A DNA stretch of 62,872 bases from Staphylococcus devriesei (GTDB lineage Bacteria > Bacillota > Bacilli > Staphylococcales > Staphylococcaceae). Numbering within the stretch: position 1 is the stretch's first letter; the number at the start of each line of letters is the position of its first letter. The position numbers and the translations under genes are program-made. Where the stretch lies: positions 1 through 62,872 of the forward strand of contig NZ_PPRG01000050.1 of assembly GCF_002902625.1 (NCBI RefSeq). The letters are read 5' to 3'. Below, piece by piece: positions 9,600 to 22,212 of the stretch. The notes below the pieces were generated by a model. It did no database searches, was not told the origin of the DNA, and saw only the letters and a list, made by a program, of their open reading frames with translations.

Positions 9600-9633
9600 A
9601 GGCTGAACCATTTTTTTATAAATGGCTCAGCCT
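9600..9633 (-). terminator. Terminator after asp23
   Basis: Stem AGGCTGA-CCATTT pairs with AATGG-TCAGCCT across a short A/T loop. It lies about 20 bases beyond the asp23 stop on the minus strand. Confidence 0.75.
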
Positions 9634-9654
9634 CTTAAAATAACAATATGCTTA

Positions 9655-10185
9655 TTATTGTAAACCTGATCTTTCAGCATTGTTATTATTATTATTGTTG
9701 TTTCTTTCGTTTTTTTGTTGCCATTCTTTCTTAGTCATTACATCGTCAACTTGCATATTAACTTCTACAACTTGTAAACCAGTAATGTATTTAACTTGTT
9801 CTTTAACTAATTCAGTTACTTTACGGAAGATTTTTGGAGCTGATTCACCGTATTCTAAGATTACTTTTAAGTCTACAGCAGCTTGTTTTTCTCCAACTTC
9901 AACAGAAACACCTTGTGTTACGTTGTTATTGTTGCTTGAGAAAGCGTTAGTGAAACTATCAGCGAAACCGCCTTTCATGTCTAAGATACCTTTTACTTCG
10001 CGAGCCGCAATACCAGCAATTTTTTCTACAACTTCATCAGAGAAAGTTAATTTGTTTTCGAATTGTTGTTCTTCTCTTTCTTCTCTGTATTGTTCATGTT
10101 GTTTTTGTTGTTCTTCTCTTTCTTTTTCGTTAACTCCAGTTTGATTGTTATATGCGTGTTTAGCTTTATTGTTATCTACTGTCAT
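9655..10185 (-). CDS. asp23: Alkaline shock protein Asp23
   Basis: 176-residue Asp23/Gls24-family cytoplasmic protein (DUF322). The conserved core runs from about residue 45 ([21 protein letters not shown]) to 150, with charged, glutamine-rich N-terminal and asparagine-rich C-terminal tails. In S. aureus it is abundant, sits at the membrane through AmaP and reports SigB activity. The ATG at 10185 has AAAGGAG upstream. The tail contains eight consecutive Asn codons built from AAT/AAC triplets, a simple-sequence repeat that could vary in length between strains without shifting the frame. Confidence 0.93.
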   Translation of the reverse strand: MTVDNNKAKHAYNNQTGVNEKEREEQQKQHEQYREEREEQQFENKLTFSDEVVEKIAGIAAREVKGILDMKGGFADSFTNAFSSNNNNVTQGVSVEVGEKQAAVDLKVILEYGESAPKIFRKVTELVKEQVKYITGLQVVEVNMQVDDVMTKKEWQQKNERNNNNNNNNAERSGLQ

Positions 10186-10251
10186 GATAAAGTCTCCTTT
10201 ATATATAAATTATAATTTTAAAATTTAATTTTAAGTCTCAAATATTCTAAT

Positions 10252-10491
10252 CTAACTCCATCTATTTAAGAAATTCATAAAGTCTTGTGTACGGTCTTTA
10301 ATATACCCGACACCAATTCCAATTAAACACAATACAATAATTAAAATTGTTTTCCAGAATCCTAAAGTTAGGAATAAAATTGCTATAATTAAGAACGCGA
10401 AGAAACCAATGATACGCCATTTATAAGACTTAATGAAATCAATAATTTGTTGACTAGCATCTTGTCCATTTTGATTATTATTATCAGCCAT
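10252..10491 (-). CDS. Small membrane protein of the asp23 operon (DUF2273-like)
   Basis: 79 residues: a polar N-terminus rich in Asn and Gln, two hydrophobic segments (about 30-46 and 49-65) and a short basic tail. It lies between amaP (12 bases upstream) and asp23 (66 bases downstream) and matches the small DUF2273 proteins found in this operon. It probably takes part in anchoring or balancing the AmaP-Asp23 assembly; that role is inferred from context only. Confidence 0.8.
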   Translation of the reverse strand: MADNNNQNGQDASQQIIDFIKSYKWRIIGFFAFLIIAILFLTLGFWKTILIIVLCLIGIGVGYIKDRTQDFMNFLNRWS

Positions 10492-10503
10492 GTTATCCCT
10501 CCC

Positions 10504-11040
10504 TTATAGGACACGTTGTCCAGAAGTTTTTTGATCTCTCACATTAACTTCAAGTTTTCTTACTGGAATTTCAGTAAAGTGCTCTACGTTATGTTTAAGA
10601 TCTGCTCTAACACTTTCAGTTAAAGATTTAACTTGAATATCATTTGGTACTAAGAAATCAGCTTTAATATCAATATAAGACTTATTCTTCTTATTGAAAA
10701 GCTTAGTAACCACATTTGGTTGTCTTACTTGATCATATTTAGTTAGCGTGTCATAAGCTGATTTTTCAATTGCTTTACGTGATACATAAATATGACCATC
10801 ATCATAATCTTTATATAAACCTGGTTTTCTATATGTTGGTTTAAAGATGCTGAATATAAATATTAAACCGATTAATATAAGTAGAGCAGCCAAACCAATT
10901 AATAGTGGTTGGAACCAGTTGAATTGTAAGAAGTAGTCTTGATATTTAGAAATTCGACTATCCTTTATGTACATAAACAACAGGAACCCAACAATAGCAA
11001 CTATTAATAAGCCGAGGACAAAGTTTTTTAACCTTTTCAC
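10504..11040 (-). CDS. amaP: Asp23 membrane anchor AmaP
   Basis: About 178 residues with two N-terminal transmembrane segments (about 5-25 and 45-70) and a C-terminal soluble domain. In S. aureus AmaP tethers Asp23 to the membrane. I chose the GTG at 11040, which has AAGGAGGT 10 bases upstream. An open frame continues 16 codons further back, but it starts at a TTG without a ribosome site and runs through the Shine-Dalgarno sequence. It is the first gene of the amaP-DUF2273-asp23 operon. Confidence 0.85.
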   Translation of the reverse strand: MKRLKNFVLGLLIVAIVGFLLFMYIKDSRISKYQDYFLQFNWFQPLLIGLAALLILIGLIFIFSIFKPTYRKPGLYKDYDDGHIYVSRKAIEKSAYDTLTKYDQVRQPNVVTKLFNKKNKSYIDIKADFLVPNDIQVKSLTESVRADLKHNVEHFTEIPVRKLEVNVRDQKTSGQRVL

Positions 11041-11092
11041 TTTGTCATGCACCTCCTTAGGTATTGTTGAATTATTACAATTACACAAATAA

Positions 11093-11117
11093 GTACCCTT
11101 TTAACGTTTTCCAAAAC
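11093..11117 (-). promoter_or_regulatory. SigB-type promoter of the amaP-asp23 operon
   Basis: On the minus strand GTTTTG (11112-11117), a 13-base spacer and GGGTAC (11093-11098) fit the SigB pattern GTTTAA-N12-15-GGGTAT. It lies about 50 bases upstream of the amaP start. SigB control of asp23 is established in S. aureus. Confidence 0.75.
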
Positions 11118-11220
11118 ATTAATTTAAAGTTATTTAATTAAATTTCTAAAAAATCATTAAAGTTTACTTTCTAAAATAAATATTCCCAAATTTAGCACAA
11201 TAGAAACATAAATTTTATTA

Positions 11221-12780
11221 TTATTTTTCTTCTACTTTATCTTTTGAACTTTTATATTGTAATACATTTTTACCTAATGTAAGCTTATTTAAATGTTTAG
11301 GATGATCTATCGCTAATGATTTAAATAACGACCAAATCATCATAATAATCACAATTGAAAATGGCAAGGCAGCTATTATGAGTAAGTTTTGAATGGCTTG
11401 TGTACCACCTGTATAAATCATAATGATAGCAAATAGTGCAAGTATAATTCCCCAACTTACTTTTACAAACGAAGCAGGATTGATATCGCCACGGCAACTT
11501 AACATACCTAGCACGTACGTCGCTGAATCAGCTGAGGTAACAAAGAAAATCATGATTACAACAAGTGTTATTAAACTTAAGACAAATCCTAATGGAAAAT
11601 GTTCTAAAGTCGCAAACGTTGCTGTCTCTGTTGCTTCTTTCGCTATATTTGCAATACCGTTATCTTGTAAATACACTGCAGACGCACCAAACACTGCAAA
11701 GAAGAAGAAGCATACAAGTGCTGGTACAAATAATACACCTAAGATAAATTCTTTAATCGTTCTCCCTCTTGATACACGGGCAATAAAGATTCCGACGAAT
11801 GGTGCCCAAGATACCCACCATGCCCAATAGAAGATAGTCCAATTCTGTAGCCATTTAAACTTCTCGCCACCGTTCATTGGAATACGTAAACTCATGTTAA
11901 AGAAATTAAAAATATAGTTACCTAAACCGTTTGTAAAGGTATTTAAAATATATAATGTTGGACCTACAATAAATAATCCTAATAATACAATGAATGCTAA
12001 TAACATATTAATATTACTTAATGTCTTAATTCCTTTATCAATGCCAGACCATGCTGACCACGTAAACAATGCCGTAGCAATCGCTATTAGAATGACTTGT
12101 GTTCCAAAATTATTCGGTACGTTAAACAAGAAATTGAGCCCTTCATTAATTTGTAATGCTCCAAATCCTAAAGTAGCAGCTACCCCTGTAACCGTTGCGA
12201 TAACAGCTAAAACGTCTATTGCCCCGCCTATAGGACCTTTCATAGATTTTTCACCAAAAATAGGAACTAATGTGGCACTTACTAAACCTGGATATTTTTT
12301 ATGGAAACTGAAATAAGCGAACACTAACGCTACAATTCCATATACCGCCCAAGCATGTACGCCCCAGTGGAAAAATGCAAATTGAAATGCATCATTAATA
12401 GCTGATTGTGTTCCAGCTTTATGTATAGGTGTTAATGTAAACGCATGACTAACTGGTTCAGCTGTTGTCCAAAAGACTAAACCAATTCCCATTCCAGCGC
12501 TAAATAACATCGCAAACCATGATGGTAAAGAAAACTCAGGATCTTCTCCTTCTTCACCAAGCGTAATTGATGCATATCTTGAAAATAATAGATATACACA
12601 TACAAAGAATATAAGTAATACAAGTAACAAATAGTACCATGAGAAATTCATAGCTATAAATGAAGTAATGTTTTGAGTAACAGTTTCTAATTGTTTCGGA
12701 AATATAGCGCCATATAGCACGAATAAAGTACAAATTGTCAACGCTGTCCAAAACACTGCACTAATAGATTTATTTCGCAT
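11221..12780 (-). CDS. opuD2: BCCT-family glycine betaine transporter OpuD2
   Basis: 519-residue betaine/carnitine/choline transporter with 12 predicted membrane helices. The family tryptophan-rich segment FYWAWWVSWAPFVGIFIAR lies near residue 320, and the glycine-rich GMGIGLVFW near 95. It imports osmoprotectants by sodium symport during osmotic stress. In S. aureus a gene called opuD2 sits directly upstream of amaP, as here. The gap to amaP is about 180 bases and has its own promoter, so the two are probably separate transcripts. Confidence 0.88.
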   Translation of the reverse strand: MRNKSISAVFWTALTICTLFVLYGAIFPKQLETVTQNITSFIAMNFSWYYLLLVLLIFFVCVYLLFSRYASITLGEEGEDPEFSLPSWFAMLFSAGMGIGLVFWTTAEPVSHAFTLTPIHKAGTQSAINDAFQFAFFHWGVHAWAVYGIVALVFAYFSFHKKYPGLVSATLVPIFGEKSMKGPIGGAIDVLAVIATVTGVAATLGFGALQINEGLNFLFNVPNNFGTQVILIAIATALFTWSAWSGIDKGIKTLSNINMLLAFIVLLGLFIVGPTLYILNTFTNGLGNYIFNFFNMSLRIPMNGGEKFKWLQNWTIFYWAWWVSWAPFVGIFIARVSRGRTIKEFILGVLFVPALVCFFFFAVFGASAVYLQDNGIANIAKEATETATFATLEHFPLGFVLSLITLVVIMIFFVTSADSATYVLGMLSCRGDINPASFVKVSWGIILALFAIIMIYTGGTQAIQNLLIIAALPFSIVIIMMIWSLFKSLAIDHPKHLNKLTLGKNVLQYKSSKDKVEEK

Positions 12781-12831
12781 CTAATTCTCCTTATCTATGT
12801 TGTGTTTTATTGCCAATCCCCTAATTACGAA

Positions 12832-12879
12832 AAAATGACGTTTATATTATTACCTATTTGAGTAATAATAAACGCCATT
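12832..12879 (-). terminator. Terminator after the zinc-type dehydrogenase gene
   Basis: Long stem (about 12835-12853 with 12862-12878, two mismatches) around an 8-base loop, followed on the minus strand by six T. It lies 44 bases beyond the stop of the gene at 12923. Confidence 0.78.
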
Positions 12880-12922
12880 TTATAAATAAGTTAACTTTAT
12901 TTAGATGCTAATTAATTTTTTA

Positions 12923-13933
12923 TCAGTTCAAGTTAATGACCAATTTACCAATCATCGTATTTGATTCTAGTAATTGATGTGCCTCAAATAGACTCTCCGG
13001 TGTTAAACCATTAACGATTTTAGTAGTGGTAGGTTGATAGATACCTTGCTCTACCTTTTCAGAAATATCTTTTAAATATTCATGATGCTTAACCATATCA
13101 CGAGTCTGATGTAATGGTCTTGTAAACATGAACTCGTGTGTAAAGCTAATACTCTTCGATTTCAAAGCGTTTAAATCTTGAGCCTCTTGAAAAGCTACAA
13201 TCGTTGCAATATGGCCACGAGGTTTCACTAGTTCAATCATCGTGTCGTAATACATATCCGTATTGAATGTACAAAAAACATAGTCAACTCCTTCAAGGTT
13301 ATGCGCTTCAAATTGTTGTTTTAAATCTTCTTTATGGTTTAGCACGATATCGGCACCCATCTGTTTAGACCAGTCTACTGTTTCTGAACGTGAAGCAGTA
13401 GTGATTACCGTTAATCCATATGCTTTAGCAATTTGAGTAGCGATACTACCTACACCACCAGCGCCGTTAATAATGAGTAATGTTTTGCCTTCATTATCTT
13501 CAGGTCGACTTGAAATGCCAAAGACATCAAACAATGTTTCTGAAGCGGTTAAACCTGTTAATGGGAGACTTGCAGCTTGTTCAGCTTTCAAATTAGACGG
13601 CGCTTTTGCTACGAGGCGTTCATCAATAAGTTGAGACGTCGCATTTGAGCCATATTGATTAGGAGAGCCGGAATAAAATACGATATCTCCTTCTTTGAAC
13701 ATTTCAACCTCTGGACCAACCGCTTCAACTTTGCCGACACTGTCAAATCCTAACACTCTGGGAGCATTATCAACCACAGTAACTCGTTGTTTTGTATCTA
13801 CAGGGTTAACACTAATACTTTGAACGTTAATCAACAATTCTCGCTTTGTAGGTTCTCCAAGTTCTAAGTCATATGTTTGAAAAAGATTGCCTTCTTCTAA
13901 TTTAAAGGTTTTTTCAAATCCAATTGCTTTCAT
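12923..13933 (-). CDS. Zinc-type alcohol dehydrogenase / quinone oxidoreductase family protein
   Basis: 336-residue medium-chain dehydrogenase/reductase. A GroES-like N-terminal half is followed by a Rossmann domain with the nucleotide motif [11 protein letters not shown] near residue 158. The Cys and His ligands of catalytic-zinc enzymes are not evident, so it probably acts as an NADPH-dependent quinone or enone reductase. It is flanked by terminator hairpins and looks monocistronic. The substrate is unknown. Confidence 0.78.
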   Translation of the reverse strand: MKAIGFEKTFKLEEGNLFQTYDLELGEPTKRELLINVQSISVNPVDTKQRVTVVDNAPRVLGFDSVGKVEAVGPEVEMFKEGDIVFYSGSPNQYGSNATSQLIDERLVAKAPSNLKAEQAASLPLTGLTASETLFDVFGISSRPEDNEGKTLLIINGAGGVGSIATQIAKAYGLTVITTASRSETVDWSKQMGADIVLNHKEDLKQQFEAHNLEGVDYVFCTFNTDMYYDTMIELVKPRGHIATIVAFQEAQDLNALKSKSISFTHEFMFTRPLHQTRDMVKHHEYLKDISEKVEQGIYQPTTTKIVNGLTPESLFEAHQLLESNTMIGKLVINLN

Positions 13934-14070
13934 AGTCTATGACCACCTTAACTCTTACTTTTGAAAATTAGGCAAGCGTTGGACACAATAGATGTTCTTA
14001 AGTCATCTACTAACTTCTAGCCAACCTTACCTTACTATAATAATAAAACTGCTACCATTAAATTATTATC

Positions 14071-15075
14071 TTAGTCCTCTGAAACTTTAACGACTTGCTT
14101 ACCAAAATTATCTCCAGTAAACAAGTTACGGAATGCTTGTGGTAATTTATCGAAACCTTCTTCGATTGATACTTTTGTTTTTATTTTACCTTCTTTAACC
14201 CATTGTGCAAGGTCTTTGCCGGCATTTTCAAAATCATCAGCAAACTCAGCGACGAGGAATCCTCGCATCATAGCTTGCTTCTTAATTAAAGTGCTTTGAA
14301 TGCGTGGTCCTTGGTCATCTTCTGGATTGTTATAATTTGAGATTGTGCCACAAACCGGAATACGCGCATGACGATTTAAGTGTTTAAATACTTCATCACC
14401 AATTTCGCCACCTACATTTTCATAATAAACATCTACACCATTAGACACCGCTTCCGCAAGTGCTTCGGCAAAATTCCCTTTCTTATAATCAACGCCAACA
14501 TCAAAGCCTAATTCATCAGTAAGATAATTTACTTTCTTATCTCCACCAGCGATACCAACCACATTTGCACCTTTAAGTTTAGCAATTTGACCTACAACTG
14601 CACCGACTGCACCAGAAGCAGCAGATACTACTACTGTTTCTCCTTCTTGAGGACGGCCAATATCAAGTAAACCATGGTAGGCCGTTTGTCCTGTTAAACC
14701 TAACGTGCCTAAATAAAGATGTAATGGTACATCTGTGTCCGCTACTTTATCAACGTCTTCTTCATTCACTGTGTTAATTCGTTTCCACGGTAGGTTTCCT
14801 AAGACAATATCTCCTTCTTGAAATTGAGATGATTTTGATTGAATGATTTTACCAACAATATGACTTTCTATTGGCTTACCTACTTCAAATGGTTCGACAT
14901 ACGAATCTGCTTGAGACATTCTTCCACGCATGTATGGGTCTACTGAAATATAAATAGACTCTACTTGGACTTCTTTATCTTGAGGTTCTTTTAATTCTGT
15001 TTCTTCATATTGAAAAGTATCATCTTCGGGCATACCTTCCGGATATTGCGTAAGTAACACTTGTTCATTGTTCAT
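14071..15075 (-). CDS. NADP-dependent oxidoreductase (MDR family, leukotriene B4 dehydrogenase-like)
   Basis: About 334 residues, zinc-independent medium-chain reductase of the prostaglandin/leukotriene reductase type (E. coli YncB/CurA-like). Features are the family segment ISVDPYMRGRM near residue 50 and the NADPH motif AASGAVGAVVGQ near 152. The ATG at 15075 has AAAGGGG 8 bases upstream, so I rejected the earlier TTG. It likely reduces alpha,beta-unsaturated ketones or aldehydes. It diverges from the flavin monooxygenase at 15207. Confidence 0.8.
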   Translation of the reverse strand: MNNEQVLLTQYPEGMPEDDTFQYEETELKEPQDKEVQVESIYISVDPYMRGRMSQADSYVEPFEVGKPIESHIVGKIIQSKSSQFQEGDIVLGNLPWKRINTVNEEDVDKVADTDVPLHLYLGTLGLTGQTAYHGLLDIGRPQEGETVVVSAASGAVGAVVGQIAKLKGANVVGIAGGDKKVNYLTDELGFDVGVDYKKGNFAEALAEAVSNGVDVYYENVGGEIGDEVFKHLNRHARIPVCGTISNYNNPEDDQGPRIQSTLIKKQAMMRGFLVAEFADDFENAGKDLAQWVKEGKIKTKVSIEEGFDKLPQAFRNLFTGDNFGKQVVKVSED

Positions 15076-15206
15076 TATAAAAACCCCTTTCAATATTTAC
15101 TACAAGTATAGTACCCGAAACAATTTAATCGCAATCAACCTGCTTTCCACCTATAATTACAATTAATCAGATACTACATATTCATTTCTTAAGGAGGTCA
15201 TTTACG

Positions 15207-16208
15207 ATGAAGTTAAGTCTTCTTGATTACGTTCCTATCTTTGAAGGACGTTCTGCACAAGAAGCCTTCAATCATAGTGTAGAACTTGCTCAAACTGCAG
15301 AACAATTAGGTTACGAGCGTTATTGGGTAGCTGAACACCATCATGTTCCTTCTGTCGCTTCAAGTGCACCCGAAATGGTAATGATGATGTTGTTAGAACA
15401 AACTTCGTCTATACGTATTGGAAGCGGTGGCGTTATGTTACCGCACTATAGCGCATACAAAGTGGCTGAACAATTTAAAATTATGGAAGCACGTCACCCT
15501 CATCGCGTAGATATGGCAATAGGTCGTTCGCCTAGCTTTAAAAATGTAAACGAAGCACTCAATGAATTTAAAACACATCAACCCGATTTAACTCAACAAA
15601 TTGACGATTTAAACAAATACTTTGCAGATGATACTCAAGAACCACATCGCTTTATGTCATTGACTGCAACACCTTTTATTGAGAGTGCTCCCTTAATGTA
15701 TATTTTAGGAATGAGCGATCGTAGCGCCGAGTTAGCTGCACAAAAGGGTCTACCTTTTGTAGTAGCACGTATGGGACAAGCACCCGCTCAACTTAATAAA
15801 GTTATACAACACTATCGTCATCGTTTTGAGGAGTATCATCCATCTAATGCTACTCAACAGCCATATGTCATTATAGCTGCATTTGTAGTGACTGCAGACC
15901 ATGAAGAAATGATTGATAATCTAATGGATGCTCTACATTTGTGGTTAATGCGTATTAATTACTTAAAGCAACCACCAAGTTATCCTTCCATTGAAACGGC
16001 ACAACAACGTACTTATAGCCAAAGAGAATTAGAGAAAATCGCAAAAGATAAAAAACGTATTATTAGCGGTCTTCCAGATGAAGTTGCTCAACAATTATCT
16101 GATTTACAAAATGATTATGATGTTGATGAAATTATGATATTACCTCACGTATTCGGAGAAGAAAACCGTTTGAATTTAGTTAAGTTGGTCGCTAATGCTA
16201 TCCATTAA
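15207..16208 (+). CDS. LLM-class flavin-dependent oxidoreductase
   Basis: 333-residue luciferase-like monooxygenase of the single-component FMN family (YceB/MsnO8-like). It opens with LSLLDYVPIFEG, and the AEHHH motif near residue 47 and GSGGVMLPHYS near 73 are diagnostic. AAGGAGG lies 8 bases before the ATG. It likely uses reduced FMN and oxygen; the substrate is unknown. It is transcribed alone and ends at a hairpin terminator. Confidence 0.82.
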   Translation: MKLSLLDYVPIFEGRSAQEAFNHSVELAQTAEQLGYERYWVAEHHHVPSVASSAPEMVMMMLLEQTSSIRIGSGGVMLPHYSAYKVAEQFKIMEARHPHRVDMAIGRSPSFKNVNEALNEFKTHQPDLTQQIDDLNKYFADDTQEPHRFMSLTATPFIESAPLMYILGMSDRSAELAAQKGLPFVVARMGQAPAQLNKVIQHYRHRFEEYHPSNATQQPYVIIAAFVVTADHEEMIDNLMDALHLWLMRINYLKQPPSYPSIETAQQRTYSQRELEKIAKDKKRIISGLPDEVAQQLSDLQNDYDVDEIMILPHVFGEENRLNLVKLVANAIH

Positions 16209-16212
16209 AAAA

Positions 16213-16258
16213 GAGCGAAGACGAAATAATTGGCCTTCCAAAAATTTTGTCTTCGCTC
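16213..16258 (+). terminator. Terminator after the LLM oxidoreductase
   Basis: Perfect 10-bp stem GAGCGAAGAC/GTCTTCGCTC (16213-16222 with 16249-16258) begins 5 bases after the stop, followed by a weak T-rich tail. The preceding A run suggests it can also act on the minus strand for the hydrolase gene. Confidence 0.7.
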
Positions 16259-16379
16259 ATTTGAATTTTGTTAATTCGTCATATTTTCTACTAAAGATTC
16301 TGATTACAGAGGAAATAAATCATTTTTTGCAACATAAATTCTTTAACGTTCTACTCTTTTATAAATTTAAAAAGGTAGT

Positions 16380-17223
16380 CTATTTATCCCATAAGAAGTT
16401 GATTATTTCATTTGCCACTTCTTTATTTTCATGTAGTTGACTGTGTTGAGCTGACTTTCCAGTATACTTTGATTCTTTATATGAAGCTGGACTATTTCCT
16501 AGTAAATATTTAAGCGAACGCGCTGAACTCATTGAAACTCTGCCATCAGAATGAGTACCATCTTGTAGATCCCCATAAATGTTTAACACATCGATATGTT
16601 TGTCTTTATAGACATCCTTTAATTCTAATAATTCTTTGTAGTTATCATTCATTTTGCTTGGCTTACCATTTTTATCAACGCTAATTTCATTTACCTTTTC
16701 ATTGAGATTAAGAATGCCATTGTATGTACCGGCTATATTTACTTCTTTTTGAAGTTGAGGCAATTGTTTATTATTCCCAAAATTTTTCATAAAATAAGCA
16801 AATGAAAGATTGCCCATTGAATGCGCTACGAAATTATACTTTGAAATATTGTATTTTGTTTTTAGCTGCAATAATACATTTCGAATATTAGTCGAATTTT
16901 GATCAATATTCCCATTTTTATTATCTTCAAATATAATTTTTACAATTGGCTGCGTCGCATTTTGAGGTATGTCTCCTTTAAAACTAACCTTGCCAAGTGA
17001 AGATACTTTGGCAGTCACGATTGTATCTGTAACACCTTTTTTCTTCGCTTGATTTACTATAAATTTTTCAGAGTTTTCCGTACCTCCATACCCATGCATA
17101 AATAATGTAGCTATTCTATCATTCTCATTTGTTGTCTGAGATTTTGTAGTATTGGGTGCACTTTGACATCCTGTCAATGTTACATACAATCGTAACTAGC
17201 CCACATAATTTCTTAATATCCAT
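16380..17223 (-). pseudogene. Alpha/beta-hydrolase lipoprotein (DUF915), frameshifted in its signal peptide
   Basis: The open part (up to 17189) encodes a DUF915 alpha/beta hydrolase with oxyanion-hole motif MHGYGG near residue 31, nucleophile elbow AHSMG near 120 and a late His (QHSQLH). It starts at VTLTGCQS, the lipobox of a lipoprotein, but nothing upstream in that frame encodes a signal peptide. The missing part is present one base out of frame: ATG at 17223 reads MDIKKLCGLVTIV, and removing one base near 17183-17190 gives a perfect lipoprotein leader ending LTGC. Either a one-base insertion inactivated the gene or the base is a sequencing error. Translation from the internal TTG at 17189 would give an unexported protein. 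Confidence 0.72.
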
Positions 17224-17483
17224 AATTCGGTACCCCATTAATTAAGTTTTCTCTCATTATAAACCAAAATTAATATGACCAACATAAAAAATATGTAATG
17301 ATAAATCTGTATTATATGATTACTAGAAAAACCAAAAGCTGTTTGGAAATAAACATTTTGAACTAAAGAAAAATTAGTAATTTCTAGTGAAATAAAACAA
17401 AAATTGTTATTTCTTCGCTTTTATAAAAATCACATTAAGATATCTTATTAGTTTAAATATCAAAATGTAAAATTGCGAAAAAC

Positions 17484-17586
17484 CAACGTAGTATTGTTGG
17501 CGAGACTCTTAAGGGAAGAGGGCTAGGCTAAGACCGTGGCTTAGCCAGTCCCCCTAAGAAAGCGAGCCAAACAATACGTAGTATTA
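17484..17586. repeat. Structured inverted-repeat intergenic element
   Basis: A roughly 100-base element folds on itself. The outer arms are GTATTGTTGGCGAGACTCTT (17490-17509) and, reverse-complemented, GTATTGTTTGGCTCGCTTTCTT (17556-17577). Next come GGG/CCC pairs, and an inner hairpin GGCTAAG/CTTAGCC sits near 17526-17545. It is more GC-rich than its surroundings and has no open reading frame. It resembles mobile or RNA-encoding intergenic repeats of staphylococci, but I cannot assign a family. The rest of 17224-17483 shows only AT-rich sequence. Confidence 0.6.
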
Positions 17587-17661
17587 ATTAATAATTTATA
17601 ATTGAACCATACAAGCGATTATATTTTGTCACTATATTCCATCCAGATTTTACTATTACAC

Positions 17662-17698
17662 AAAAAACCTAGAACACTTATTATAAATGTCCTAGGTC
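17662..17698 (-). terminator. Terminator of the lac operon
   Basis: Stem ACCTAGAACA (17668-17677) with TGTCCTAGGT (17689-17698), one mismatch, followed by six T on the minus strand. It lies 14 bases after the lacG stop. Confidence 0.82.
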
Positions 17699-17711
17699 TT
17701 GATAAAATATA

Positions 17712-20889
<3,178 letters not shown>

Positions 20890-20894
20890 AGGTG

Positions 20895-21209
20895 TCAACT
20901 TCCTCTTCTATATAATTCTATTAAGTGTTTCATTAAATCTTTTAATAATAATGTTGTCATTAAATGGTCTTGACCATGCATCATTGTTACGCTGTATGCA
21001 ATATCATCGCCTTGTGCTTCTTTTGCTAATAAGCTTGTTTGTGCTCTATGCGCGTTAGCAATACATTCATTTGCCTCTTCAGTAAGTTGTTCTGCTTTAT
21101 CTAACTCACCATCTTTAGCAGCAGTTAACGCTTCTAATAATTTAGAACGTGCGTCCCCTGCATAAGCTACAATTTCAAACCCAAGTAATTGGACTTCTTC
21201 TCTATTCAT
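20895..21209 (-). CDS. lacF: Lactose-specific PTS enzyme IIA, LacF
   Basis: 104-residue all-helical PTS lactose/cellobiose IIA protein. The phosphorylated His is H78 in VTMMH, with H82 nearby, and the C-terminus is the usual basic YRRGS. It forms a trimer that passes phosphate from HPr to the IIB domain of LacE. It lies 22 bases after lacD and 5 before the lacE start. Confidence 0.96.
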   Translation of the reverse strand: MNREEVQLLGFEIVAYAGDARSKLLEALTAAKDGELDKAEQLTEEANECIANAHRAQTSLLAKEAQGDDIAYSVTMMHGQDHLMTTLLLKDLMKHLIELYRRGS

Positions 21210-21231
21210 AACAGATCCCTCCTCTTATAAT

Positions 21232-22209
21232 TTATCTAGACTGCAAAGAAGTAGCAGTAGTTGTAAGCACTTTGTTTAATTCATCGATATTTTTAAATCC
21301 TTCTTGATGTAACCAATCACGTGCTGCTTCTTCACCTTGTTCAATATAAACTTTTACCGCACCAGACCATGTTGCACGGCCACAAAGTACACCGTTAAAT
21401 TTAGCTCCAGCCTCATGAGCAAATTTTAAAGTTTCTTGGAATAATTTTGCTGTTACACCAGCACTTAGGTAGATATATGGTAAATGCGTTGCAGCATCTT
21501 GATCACGGAAGTGTTGTGCCGCTTCTTCTTTACTGTAAACAATTTCTCCATCTGTAAAGCCTTCTACATAATTCATGTTAACTGGTACTTCTACTTTAAG
21601 TACGTCGACATTAAATCTTTCTTCTGAGAACAATTTCATCGCTTCATTCACTTTATGAGGTTTTACTTTCGCAAATTCAGCACTCTTATTATCCGGAATA
21701 TTATCATCGTATGTTAAAACTTCTAAGAAGAATGGAATATCTTCTGCGACACATTCAGAACCAATTCTCTCAATGTACGCTTGTTTTTGAACATTGATTT
21801 CTTCGGCGTCATCAACATCGTAGTAAAGTAAGAATTTAACCGCATTTGCACCTTGTTCTTTTAAACGTTTAGCAGACCACTCAACTAAACAATCTGGTAA
21901 ACGTCCTTTTGTATTTACGTCATAGCCTGTTTTTTCATAGGCAAGTAATAACCCACAATCTTTATTACGTGCGTCAGAAGCAGGTAAACCATATTCAGGA
22001 TCTAATAATATTGAAGAAGCATATTGAGTTAGTTCCTCAGAAACTAATACTTTTAATTTTTCAATTTGCTCTACAGTTGGCTCTTCTGCTTGATGTTCAG
22101 CCATCATTCTTTTTAACGCGCCACGTTGGTCGAATGCTAATGCTGAAATAATACCGTCTTTATTGCTTAATTGATTTATTGACGCTACTTTTTGTTGTGA
22201 TCTTGTCAT
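21232..22209 (-). CDS. lacD: Tagatose-1,6-diphosphate aldolase LacD
   Basis: 325-residue aldolase of the LacD/class I Schiff-base type. It splits tagatose-1,6-bisphosphate into dihydroxyacetone phosphate and glyceraldehyde-3-phosphate. Conserved segments are [14 protein letters not shown] near residue 23, VKFLLYYD near 125 and LKVEVPVN near 205, which carries the likely Schiff-base Lys. It starts 3 bases after the lacC stop. In streptococci one LacD paralogue moonlights as a regulator; nothing here suggests that. Confidence 0.95.
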   Translation of the reverse strand: MTRSQQKVASINQLSNKDGIISALAFDQRGALKRMMAEHQAEEPTVEQIEKLKVLVSEELTQYASSILLDPEYGLPASDARNKDCGLLLAYEKTGYDVNTKGRLPDCLVEWSAKRLKEQGANAVKFLLYYDVDDAEEINVQKQAYIERIGSECVAEDIPFFLEVLTYDDNIPDNKSAEFAKVKPHKVNEAMKLFSEERFNVDVLKVEVPVNMNYVEGFTDGEIVYSKEEAAQHFRDQDAATHLPYIYLSAGVTAKLFQETLKFAHEAGAKFNGVLCGRATWSGAVKVYIEQGEEAARDWLHQEGFKNIDELNKVLTTTATSLQSR

Positions 22210-22212
22210 GTT

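Noticed and set aside
9676-9710. Short repeats as a CRISPR array
   Set aside because: The repeat unit is three bases inside a gene; no spacer structure exists. No CRISPR array was seen anywhere in the window.
9680-10144. Plus-strand open frame opposite asp23, rich in Leu, Ser and Cys
   Set aside because: Product of antisense reading of Asn- and Glu-rich codons; no start signal.
16195-16440. Plus-strand open frame after the LLM oxidoreductase
   Set aside because: It overlaps the terminator and the end of the hydrolase gene and has no ribosome site.
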